A stretch of 13,895 nt of DNA. It comes from Actinomycetes bacterium. GTDB lineage: Bacteria; Actinomycetota; Actinomycetes; Actinomycetales; Microbacteriaceae. A program made the translations under genes and the position numbers. The stretch spans positions 1 to 13,895 of the forward strand of contig JAEWJG010000247.1 of the NCBI GenBank assembly GCA_023386675.1, given 5' to 3'. Numbering within the stretch: the first letter of the stretch is position 1; each line of letters begins with the position of its first letter. Shown piece after piece: positions 1 through 6,462 of the stretch. The notes under the pieces were generated by a model, which searched no databases, was not told the origin of the DNA, and saw only the letters and a program-made list of their open reading frames with translations.

Positions 1-22
1 CTTTGCGTACTCGGCGGTGGGG

Positions 23-2122
23 TCAGGCGTCGATGCGGGCGCGGGAGAGGTCGTCGGCGCCCTGGATGATGAACTCCTTGCGCGGGGCGACGTCGTTGCC
101 CATGAGCAGCTCGAAGACGCGGTTGGCGGCCTCGGCGTCGGGGACGCGTACGCGGCGCAGCGTGCGGTGGGCGCGGTCCATCGTGGTGGTCGCGAGCTGG
201 TCCGCATCCATCTCGCCGAGTCCCTTGTAGCGCTGGATCGGCTCCTGGTACTTCTTGCCGCGCTTCTTGAGGTCGGCGAGCACCGCCTGCAGCTCCGCCT
301 CCGAGTACGTGTAGATCGTCTCGTTCGGCTTGGACCCCGGGTTCACGACGACCACGCGGTGCAGCGGAGGGACCGCGGCGAAGACGCGTCCCTCCTCGAT
401 CATCGGCCGCATGTACCGGAAGAACAGCGTGAGCAGCAGCGTCCGGATGTGCGCGCCGTCGACGTCCGCATCCGACATGATGATGACCTTGCCGTAGCGC
501 GCGGACGACAGGTCGAAGCTGCGTCCGGAGCCGGCGCCGATGACCTGGATGATCGCGGCGCACTCGGCGTTGGACAGCATGTCCGAGATGGACGCCTTCT
601 GGACGTTCAGGATCTTGCCGCGGATGGGCAGCAGCGCCTGGTACTCGCTGTCGCGCGCGCGGCGGGCCGTGCCGAGGGCGGAGTCGCCATCGACGATGAA
701 CAGCTCGCTGTTCGCGACGTCGCTCGAGCGGCAGTCGACCAGCTTCGCCGGCAGGGAGGACGTCTCGAGCGCGTTCTTGCGACGCTGCGTCTCCTTGTGG
801 GCGCGCGCCGAGATGCGCGACTTCATCTCGGCCACGACCTTGTCGAGCACGAGCGAGGACTGCGCCTTGTCGTCGCGCTTCGTCGACCCGAACCGCTCGG
901 CCATCGCCTTCTGCACGACGTTCGCGACGATCGCGCGCACGGCCGGCGTGCCGAGGATCTCCTTCGTCTGGCCCTCGAACTGCGGCTCCGGGAGGCGGAC
1001 GGTGAGCACGGCGGTCAGTCCCGCCATCACGTCGTCCTTCTCCAGCTTGTCGTTGCCAGCTTTGAGGCGCCGGGCGTTCTGCTCCACCTGCTGGCGCAGG
1101 AACTTGAGCAGCCCCTGATCGAAGCCCGCCTGGTGGCTGCCGCCCTTCGGCGTGGCGATGATGTTGACGAAGCTGCGCATGACCGTGTCGTACCCGGTGC
1201 CCCAGCGCAGCGCGATGTCGACCTGGCACTCGCGCTTCAGCTCGGTCGGGACCATCGCGCCGGAGTCGGAGAGCACCGGCACGGTCTCGGTGAAGTGGCC
1301 CTCGCCGGTGAGGCGCCAGGTGTCCGTGATCGGGCTGTCGGGCGCGAGGAAGTCGACGAACTCCGAGATGCCGCCCTCGTAGCGGAACGTGGTGAGGCCC
1401 GCGGGCTCTCCCCCGCCGGCCGGCGTGCGCTGGTCGTCGATCGAGATCGCGATGCCCGGGACGAGGAACGCCGTCTGACGCGCCCGGCCGACCAGGTCCT
1501 CGGTGGAGAACTCGGCGCCCTTGGTGAAGATCTGCCGGTCGGCCCAGTAGCGGATGCGCGTGCCGGTTACTCCCTTCTTCACCTTGCCGACGACGCGGAG
1601 CTCGCTGCCGCTGACGAACGGCGTGAACGGGTTGTCCGGGCTGGGCGCGCCGGTGCCGTCGTCGAAAACGCCGGGCTCCCCGCGGTGGAACGACATCGCC
1701 CAGATCTTGCCGTCGCGGTCGACCTCGACGTCGAGGCGCTCGGACAGCGCGTTGACGACCGACGCGCCGACGCCGTGGAGGCCGCCCGACGCGGCGTACG
1801 AGCCGGAGCCGAACTTGCCGCCGGCGTGGAGCTTCGTGAACACGACCTCGACGCCGGAGAGCCCGGTCTTCGGCTCGATGTCGACGGGGATGCCGCGCGC
1901 CTGGTCGCGCACCTCGACGCTGTCGTCGCCGTGCAGCACGACGTCGATGGCGGTGCCGAACCCGGCGAGGGCCTCATCCACGGAGTTGTCGATGATCTCC
2001 CACAGGCAGTGCATGAGGCCCCGGGAGTCGGTGGAGCCGATGTACATGCCCGGACGCTTGCGGACGGCCTCCAGCCCCTCGAGCACCGACAGGTGCCTGG
2101 CCGAATAGTCCGAACTGGCCAC
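23..2122 (-). CDS. parE: Type IIA DNA topoisomerase subunit B (topoisomerase IV ParE / GyrB-like)
   Basis: ATPase and Toprim subunit of a type IIA topoisomerase, which works with a ParC/GyrA-type subunit (not in this window) to pass one DNA duplex through another. At 699 aa it is the usual length for an actinobacterial ParE. The start is GTG, with GAGGAG 5 nt upstream. The GHKL ATPase domain comes first: EIIDNSVDEA (42-51, with the Glu42/Asn46 pair), the adenine-site region DQARGIP (73-79), the GGLHGVGAS lid motif (113-121) and the QTK lysine (387). The Toprim domain follows: IVDGDSALG (476-484), PIRGKILNVQKA (499-510), SDADVDGAHI (550-559) and RYKGLGEMD (631-639). Two signature residues deviate: Ala75 where the DxGxG Gly is expected, and Asp478 where the Toprim catalytic Glu is expected. 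A replicative GyrB is less likely because the neighbours (sigA, DUF7455) match the ParE locus, but the subtype rests on context and similarity. Confidence 0.93.
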   Translation of the reverse strand: MASSDYSARHLSVLEGLEAVRKRPGMYIGSTDSRGLMHCLWEIIDNSVDEALAGFGTAIDVVLHGDDSVEVRDQARGIPVDIEPKTGLSGVEVVFTKLHAGGKFGSGSYAASGGLHGVGASVVNALSERLDVEVDRDGKIWAMSFHRGEPGVFDDGTGAPSPDNPFTPFVSGSELRVVGKVKKGVTGTRIRYWADRQIFTKGAEFSTEDLVGRARQTAFLVPGIAISIDDQRTPAGGGEPAGLTTFRYEGGISEFVDFLAPDSPITDTWRLTGEGHFTETVPVLSDSGAMVPTELKRECQVDIALRWGTGYDTVMRSFVNIIATPKGGSHQAGFDQGLLKFLRQQVEQNARRLKAGNDKLEKDDVMAGLTAVLTVRLPEPQFEGQTKEILGTPAVRAIVANVVQKAMAERFGSTKRDDKAQSSLVLDKVVAEMKSRISARAHKETQRRKNALETSSLPAKLVDCRSSDVANSELFIVDGDSALGTARRARDSEYQALLPIRGKILNVQKASISDMLSNAECAAIIQVIGAGSGRSFDLSSARYGKVIIMSDADVDGAHIRTLLLTLFFRYMRPMIEEGRVFAAVPPLHRVVVVNPGSKPNETIYTYSEAELQAVLADLKKRGKKYQEPIQRYKGLGEMDADQLATTTMDRAHRTLRRVRVPDAEAANRVFELLMGNDVAPRKEFIIQGADDLSRARIDA

Positions 2123-2196
2123 GGGCTCTCCTCACGGTCTCGTCGCGCGTCCTGGATCGACGCGCGTCACCCTCCAGGGTACGTGCCGGGCGGGGC

Positions 2197-2225
2197 ACAC
2201 TACGCCACCGACACCCGGCGTCCGG
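2197..2225 (-). promoter_or_regulatory. Candidate promoter for parE
   Basis: The minus strand has TAGTGT (2202-2197) as a possible actinobacterial -10 (TANNNT), with CCGGAC (2225-2220) 17 nt upstream, a poor -35. It would give a leader of about 70 nt before the GTG at 2122. A similar CCGGAC/TAGTGT pair lies upstream of sigA. This is motif reading only. Confidence 0.25.
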
Positions 2226-2265
2226 CGAGGCTACGCGTTGAGCGAAATAGCAGGCGATACGCGCC

Positions 2266-2294
2266 TGGTTACCGGATATCCGTGGTTCTATAGA
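2266..2294 (+). promoter_or_regulatory. Candidate promoter for the DUF7455/alanine racemase genes
   Basis: TATAGA (2289-2294) resembles a -10, and TGGTTA (2266-2271) is a weak -35 at 17-nt spacing. The site lies in a locally AT-richer stretch of the 210-nt divergent gap, about 38 nt before the ATG at 2333. No other promoter is obvious for the three plus-strand genes that follow. Confidence 0.28.
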
Positions 2295-2332
2295 CGTACC
2301 GAGTTCACCGGTTGCGACGGAAGGAGCATCAC

Positions 2333-2569
2333 ATGTCGACAGTCACCTCGGAGAACGGGGCCATCGACGAGCTCGCATCGGGGCCGCAACTGACGGCCGC
2401 GGACCGTTGCGACAGCTGCGGAGCGCAGGCGTACATCCGGGTCGTCGTGAACAACGGCGAGCTGCTGTTCTGCGCCCACCACGGCAAGAAGCACCAGGAG
2501 AAGCTCTCGCAGATCGCCCACAGCTGGCACGACGAGACCGCTCGCCTGTTCGAAGAGCAGCGCGCCTGA
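2333..2569 (+). CDS. DUF7455 small Cys/His protein
   Basis: A 78-aa soluble protein of the actinobacterial DUF7455 family, of unknown function. The core is AADRCDSCGAQAYIRVV, then LLFCAHHGKKHQEKL: a CxxC pair followed by CAHH, which together could bind one zinc ion. There is no signal peptide or membrane segment, and the C-terminus is helical and charged. The ATG at 2333 is chosen because AAGGAG (2321-2326) lies 6 nt upstream; an in-frame TTG at 2312 would place that SD inside the gene. It diverges from parE and stands 36 nt before the alanine racemase-like pair, so it may be co-transcribed with them. Family assignment rests on recognition of the AADRCDxCGAxAY pattern. The metal site is inferred from residue spacing. 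Confidence 0.85.
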   Translation: MSTVTSENGAIDELASGPQLTAADRCDSCGAQAYIRVVVNNGELLFCAHHGKKHQEKLSQIAHSWHDETARLFEEQRA

Positions 2570-2605
2570 CGCGGCCCGCTCGCGAAGCGCGGAACTGACC
2601 GGAGG

Positions 2606-3310
2606 ATGGTCGCCACGACTGGTGTGCGCCGAAACGCACGCATCGATCTCGACGTCATCCGCTCGACGGCAGCCTCCGCCGCCTCGCTGCTCCCCGACTG
2701 CACCGCCGATCTCCGCGCCGACGCGTACGGACACGGGCTCATCCCCGTGGCTCGTGCGCTGACGGATGCGGGGGTCGGCGGTTTTCTCGTGTCCCGGGTG
2801 GAGGATGCGGCCGCCATCGCCGACGACGGGGTGCCCGCGCGGGTCTTCGTCGGGCAGGCTCCCGGCGACGTCCTCGGTCCGTCGCTGTTCGGGCTGGACG
2901 CCGCGCAGCCGACCGCTCCTGCCATGCGCCTCACCGGCGAGATCGTGTCGGTCCGGCGCGTCCCGGCCGACCGCGGCGTCTCCTACGGCTACACCTACCG
3001 GACGTCCCGGCCGAGCACCCTCGTGCTCGTCGCGCTCGGGTACGCCGACGGCATCCTGCGCGTCGCGTCGAACAAGGCGCCGGTGAAGGTCGGCGACACC
3101 GTCGGGCGCATCACCGGCCGCATCGCGATGGACCAGTTCGTGGTCGACATCGGAGACGACAGCGCGCACCCCGGCGACCCGGTCGTCCTCTTCGGCGATC
3201 CGGAGCTCGGCGAGCCGACCGTGCTCGACTGGGCGGATGCGCTCGGCGTCGCCGCGCCCGTGATCACCAGCCGCCTCGGCCGGCGCATCGAGAGGACCTA
3301 CAACGGATGA
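2606..3310 (+). CDS. Alanine racemase-like protein: barrel-truncated, C-terminal domain intact
   Basis: A 234-aa relative of alanine racemase (usually about 360-390 aa). Residues 8-88 match the start of the PLP barrel, including ADAYGHG at 38-44, but the residue aligned with the PLP lysine is Arg37. About 110-130 residues are then missing, covering the barrel parts that hold the cofactor phosphate and substrate groups. The sequence resumes near LFGLDAAQ (95-101) and has a full C-terminal beta domain: GVSYGYTY (124-131) with Tyr127 at the catalytic tyrosine position, LGYADG (144-149) and IAMDQ (173-177). It cannot form a normal active site alone. It sits 10 nt before a second racemase-family gene with the opposite losses, so I infer partnership in a heterodimer. 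The start is uncertain: GGAGG (2601-2605) directly abuts this ATG, and GTG at 2624 is the alternative. The clean frame and intact motifs argue against a pseudogene. Confidence 0.85.
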   Translation: MVATTGVRRNARIDLDVIRSTAASAASLLPDCTADLRADAYGHGLIPVARALTDAGVGGFLVSRVEDAAAIADDGVPARVFVGQAPGDVLGPSLFGLDAAQPTAPAMRLTGEIVSVRRVPADRGVSYGYTYRTSRPSTLVLVALGYADGILRVASNKAPVKVGDTVGRITGRIAMDQFVVDIGDDSAHPGDPVVLFGDPELGEPTVLDWADALGVAAPVITSRLGRRIERTYNG

Positions 3311-3320
3311 GGACGCCCGC

Positions 3321-4397
3321 ATGACGATCGTGGACGCCGTCGCCGAGCCGCTCCCCCGCGCCGTGATCGACCTCGCCGCCCTGCGGCACAATGTCGCACA
3401 CCTCACGAAGCTCATCGCGCCCGCCGAGACCATGCTGGCGGTCAAGGCCGACGCCTACGGCCACGGGCTGCTGCCCGTCGCCGAGGCGGGGCTCGAGGCC
3501 GGCGCGTCCTCGCTCGCCGTGCTCGAGATCCCGGCCGGCCTCGTGCTGCGGCACGCCGGCGTCACCGTTCCCATCCTCGCCTGGCTGCACGGCCAGGACA
3601 CCGACTGGCGCGCGGGCATCGAGGCGGACATCGAGCTCGGCATCTCCGCGGTCTGGCAGCTGGAGGCGATCGCGGCCGCCGGAGCCGACCGTCCCGCCGT
3701 CGTGCACCTCAAGGTCGACACCGGCCTCAGCCGCAATGGAGCCACCCGCGAGGAGTGGCCCGGGCTCGTGCAGCACGCAGTGGAACTGGAGCGGCAGGGC
3801 GTCGTACGCATCCGCGCGGCCTGGTCGCACCTGGCCGACGCGTCCATCGCCGACGACGAGGCCGCCCTCGCGGAGTTCCGCGACGCGGTAGTCGAGGCCG
3901 AGAAGCTCGGCGCGCGTTTCGAGGTGTTGCACCTGGCCGCGAGCTCGGCGGGCATCCGGATGCCGGAGGCTCGATTCTCGTTCGTCCGGTTCGGCATCGC
4001 CGCCTACGGCTTCTCCCCCTTCGACGACGTGACCGGCGCCGAGCTCGGGCTGATCCCGGCGATGCGGCTGGAGGCTCCCGTCACCGAGGTGCACGTCGGC
4101 GGCACCACGCACGCGCGGCTCGGCATCGGCTGGGCCGACGGCGTGCCCACGCTCGGGATCGCGAAGACGAGCATCCAGCTGAACGGTCGGCGCTGCCCGC
4201 TCCTCTCGGTCGACGCCGACAGCATCCTGGTGGATGTCGGACAGCACCGCGTCGAGGTCGGTGACACGGCGATCCTGTTCGGGCCGGGCACCGACGGCGA
4301 GGTCACCGCAGAGAAGTACGCCGACTGGGCGGAGACGATCGCGGACGAGATGGTCACCGGCGTCGCCTCCCGCGTCCCCCGCATCTACGTGAACTGA
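3321..4397 (+). CDS. alr: Alanine racemase-like protein with full PLP barrel but no C-terminal catalytic tyrosine
   Basis: A 358-aa member of the alanine racemase family, whose enzymes use PLP to interconvert L- and D-alanine for peptidoglycan in the cytoplasm. The barrel is complete: VKADAYGHG (41-49) with PLP lysine 42, LKVDTGLSRNG (130-140) with Arg138, WSHLA (168-172) with His170, AASSAGIRMP (206-215) and RFGIAAYG (223-230). In the C-terminal domain about 16 residues that normally hold the VSYGxTY tyrosine are absent between TEVHV and LGIGWADG. GYADG has become GWADG (Trp271), and ICMDQ has become VDADS. It ends in RVPRIY as usual. SD GAGGA (3309-3313) overlaps the previous stop and is 7 nt from the ATG, so translation is probably coupled to the shorter gene. 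Activity alone is doubtful. Most likely it supplies the barrel half of a site shared with the 2606-3310 product. Confidence 0.9.
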   Translation: MTIVDAVAEPLPRAVIDLAALRHNVAHLTKLIAPAETMLAVKADAYGHGLLPVAEAGLEAGASSLAVLEIPAGLVLRHAGVTVPILAWLHGQDTDWRAGIEADIELGISAVWQLEAIAAAGADRPAVVHLKVDTGLSRNGATREEWPGLVQHAVELERQGVVRIRAAWSHLADASIADDEAALAEFRDAVVEAEKLGARFEVLHLAASSAGIRMPEARFSFVRFGIAAYGFSPFDDVTGAELGLIPAMRLEAPVTEVHVGGTTHARLGIGWADGVPTLGIAKTSIQLNGRRCPLLSVDADSILVDVGQHRVEVGDTAILFGPGTDGEVTAEKYADWAETIADEMVTGVASRVPRIYVN

Positions 4398-4403
4398 CGC
4401 CAA

Positions 4404-4463
4404 CTGAAGTGCAGCTTGTTGCGGTCGACACGCCGTGCGGCACCGCAACGACGTGCACTTCGG
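4404..4463. terminator. Long imperfect palindrome between convergent genes (bidirectional terminator or repeat element)
   Basis: Two nested inverted repeats fill the 73-nt gap between the alr and gatD stops. The outer arms are 4404-4413 and 4454-4463 (10 bp with one T-G). The inner arms are 4418-4425 and 4442-4449 (GTTGCGGT/ACCGCAAC, 8 bp). A 4-nt internal loop separates them, with two further possible pairs. The apex (4426-4441) contains a short GCCG/CGGC. There is no T-tract on either side. The placement suits a two-way terminator, but the elaborate symmetry also fits a dispersed palindromic repeat. Confidence 0.55.
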
Positions 4464-4470
4464 GAGTGGG

Positions 4471-5187
4471 TTAGAGCGAGACGCCGAGGCGGTCCGCGAT
4501 TGCGCGGCGTGCGTTCGTCGCGTAGCGGTCGACCCGTTCGGTCTGCGCCACCGGCGGCAGCTCGCCGCGCAGCGCGGTGCCGAGCAGCCGGTCGGCCAGC
4601 GCCGGGTTCATCGGCAGCAGCGGTCCATGAAGGTGCGTGCCGATCGACGCGCCGACGACGACGCCCTCCGTGCCGTCGCCGTTCCCCGTCCCGCTGACGA
4701 GGCGGCCGAGCGGCTCGGCGCCGTCGAGGATCGTCTGCGCCGAGTGGTTCTCGAAACCGGCGACGGTCGAGCCGTCCGCCAGCCGCACGACCACTTCGCC
4801 GACGTGCCGCTTGCTTCCGAGCGCGGCCCGGGTCGGGAAGACACCGGCGCCCGCCAGCAGCTCGCCCTCCGGCGTCTCCAGCCCGGTGCCGAGCAGCTGC
4901 CAGCCGCCCGCGATGGCGAGGATCGGCACGCCCGCGGCCTGCCACTCCCGCAGCCGCGGAGCGATGCGCAGCACGTCCCCGTGCACCGCGCGCTGGTCCG
5001 AGAGGGGGCCGGAGCCGATGTGCACCAGGTCGACGCTCGGCGGCAGCTCGCCGCCGATGGTGTGCGTGGCGACCTCCGCCTCGATGCCGCGCCAGCGCGC
5101 GCGCTCCGCCAGCGCCAGCACGTTTCCGGCGTCGCCGTTGATCCCGAGCTCGGCCGGGTACAGGTGCAGGATGCGCAGGACGGTCAT
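4471..5187 (-). CDS. gatD: GatD-like class I glutamine amidotransferase (CobB/CobQ-type) lacking the nucleophile Cys
   Basis: A 238-aa protein of the GatD family, close to the 243 aa of Staphylococcus aureus GatD, which takes ammonia from glutamine and passes it to MurT to amidate D-Glu of lipid II. The fold is recognisable: LHLYPAELGINGD (7-19), IAGGWQLLG (92-100), GFENHSAQT (144-152) and THLHGPLLPMNPALAD (184-199) with His187. The usual CGGxQ nucleophile is Ala93 (AGGWQ, codon GCG), and the protein contains no cysteine. Glutaminase activity is therefore not expected. It may be a structural partner of MurT. The start ATG overlaps the murT stop (ATGA, 4 nt), with GGAGG about 9 nt upstream inside murT, so translation is coupled. 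A longer in-frame reading from 5382 would run deep into murT and is rejected. Confidence 0.88.
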   Translation of the reverse strand: MTVLRILHLYPAELGINGDAGNVLALAERARWRGIEAEVATHTIGGELPPSVDLVHIGSGPLSDQRAVHGDVLRIAPRLREWQAAGVPILAIAGGWQLLGTGLETPEGELLAGAGVFPTRAALGSKRHVGEVVVRLADGSTVAGFENHSAQTILDGAEPLGRLVSGTGNGDGTEGVVVGASIGTHLHGPLLPMNPALADRLLGTALRGELPPVAQTERVDRYATNARRAIADRLGVSL

Positions 5188-6458
5188 CGCTCGCCGCCCT
5201 CCAGGTCGAGGAAGCCCAGCTGCTTCCGGATGAGCATCATCTGCTCGTAGTTCACGATCATCGTCTTGGTTCCGCGGGCCGGCTTGGGCAGCTTCAGGAA
5301 CGCCTGGAGCGCCGGCTTCAACTCGGGAACGACCTGGTCGACGTCGATCCCGGCGTACGCGAAGCGGGTCGCGAACTGCCACGCCTTCGTGCCGGACACG
5401 ACATCCACGTGGCTCAGCTTCGACAGGTCGATGTCGTAGACCCAGGACGGGTCCGGAGTGCCCTCGTCGACCGCGACGAACACCTGCTCCGGCGACTCGG
5501 CGAGGTAGTCGAGGTTGAGCTGGAGGCTCGGCGGGTTCTTCATCATGATGATCTCGACGTCCTCGTCGTTGACCCGCAGCGTCTCACCGCGCCCGTAGAC
5601 CGTGCGGAGCGCCGCCATGGCGGCGACGACTGCGTTCGGCTGGAAGCGGTCGCCGAGCACGCGGCGCGCCATCGCGGTCGCGCCCGCCGCATCCACCGCG
5701 TAGTGCAGTCCGCGCGCGGGCAGCCCGATGCGGACGTTCTCGCCGCCGATGGTGAGCTGCGCGCTCTGCACCTCGAGCTTGCTGACGAACACCGACGGGA
5801 TCGGCAGCGTGCCCGCCGTCGTGCCCGTGAGGTCCTTGACGTTCGCGAGCCCGTTCGGCGACGACTCGATGATGGACGGCGCAACGGCGAACGTGGTCAC
5901 GTCGCGTCCCTGCGCGGTCAGCTCCGCGCCGACCCGCGCCAGGCTGTCGTCGTCGGCGTTCACCACGACGAATTCAGACGAGCCCTCGGCGATGGAGCGC
6001 AGCATCCCGATCACGCGGGTGGGCTCGAAGAAGCGGTTGAGCTGGTCGATCTGCACGTTGAGCAGCAGCGACCCCCGCGGCTTCAGGACGCGGGCGAGGT
6101 CGACGCCGTAGGCCTCGTCCACCTCGATCACGCCGACGTCGCCGCGCACGAAACCGTCGAGGGGAACGTCGGCGAGCAGCGCGGACGCGATGCCCTGCGG
6201 CAGGTTGCCGCCGGACGGGTTGGTGAAGACGTCCAGTCCGTGCTCGCGCAGGATCGCGGTGAGCATGTTCGTGGTCGTGGACTTGCCGTTCGATCCGGAG
6301 ACGAACACGACGCCGAGCGGGAGCCGGCTGACCGCGCGCTCCAGGAACTTCGGGGCGATCGCGAGGGCGACGCGGCCGGGGACCGCGGAGCCGCCTCCCC
6401 GCAGGCGCAGGAGCCTGCGGGCGAGGCGGCCGGCGATGACCGCCAGTCGGTAGCGCAC
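5184..6458 (-). CDS. murT: MurT-like Mur ligase family protein (lipid II D-glutamate alpha-carboxyl ligase homologue)
   Basis: A 424-aa Mur-ligase-type ATPase. In Gram-positive bacteria MurT activates the alpha-carboxyl of D-Glu in lipid II, and GatD supplies the ammonia. Visible parts: GGGSAVPG (21-28), P-loop GSNGKSTTT (55-63), FTNPSGGNLPQGIASALL (78-95), EVDEA (112-116), NVQIDQLNRFFE (134-145), VVNADDD (165-171), and the DUF1727-type C-terminus with MMKNPP (305-310) and DPSWVYDID (336-344). Odd points: no cysteine anywhere, so the Cys4 zinc ribbon of S. aureus MurT is missing; RDQLDRYGE reads IDQLNRFFE; the DUF1727 stretch before SW is shortened. The GTG start lies 4 nt after the sigA stop with no good SD, suggesting coupled translation from sigA. 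It overlaps the gatD-like gene. The substrate may differ from that of standard MurT. Confidence 0.88.
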   Translation of the reverse strand: MRYRLAVIAGRLARRLLRLRGGGSAVPGRVALAIAPKFLERAVSRLPLGVVFVSGSNGKSTTTNMLTAILREHGLDVFTNPSGGNLPQGIASALLADVPLDGFVRGDVGVIEVDEAYGVDLARVLKPRGSLLLNVQIDQLNRFFEPTRVIGMLRSIAEGSSEFVVVNADDDSLARVGAELTAQGRDVTTFAVAPSIIESSPNGLANVKDLTGTTAGTLPIPSVFVSKLEVQSAQLTIGGENVRIGLPARGLHYAVDAAGATAMARRVLGDRFQPNAVVAAMAALRTVYGRGETLRVNDEDVEIIMMKNPPSLQLNLDYLAESPEQVFVAVDEGTPDPSWVYDIDLSKLSHVDVVSGTKAWQFATRFAYAGIDVDQVVPELKPALQAFLKLPKPARGTKTMIVNYEQMMLIRKQLGFLDLEGGER

Positions 6459-6462
6459 CGGT

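Noticed and set aside
17..2293. Long open frame on the plus strand opposite parE (about 758 codons)
   Set aside because: It is antisense to a clear topoisomerase gene. The Arg/Val/Leu/Asp-rich low-information product is typical of shadow frames in high-GC DNA.
2606..3310. Short racemase-like gene as a plain pseudogene or frameshift artefact
   Set aside because: The frame is intact over 705 bp, the barrel loss is in frame, and the C-terminal motifs are fully kept. Decay should not spare exactly the residues the neighbour lacks. It cannot be excluded without relatives.
4471..5382. Extended 303-codon reading of the GatD-like gene
   Set aside because: The extra N-terminus would overlap murT by about 200 nt and matches nothing in the family. 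The ATG at 5187 gives the family start MTVLRILHLYP and the usual ATGA overlap.
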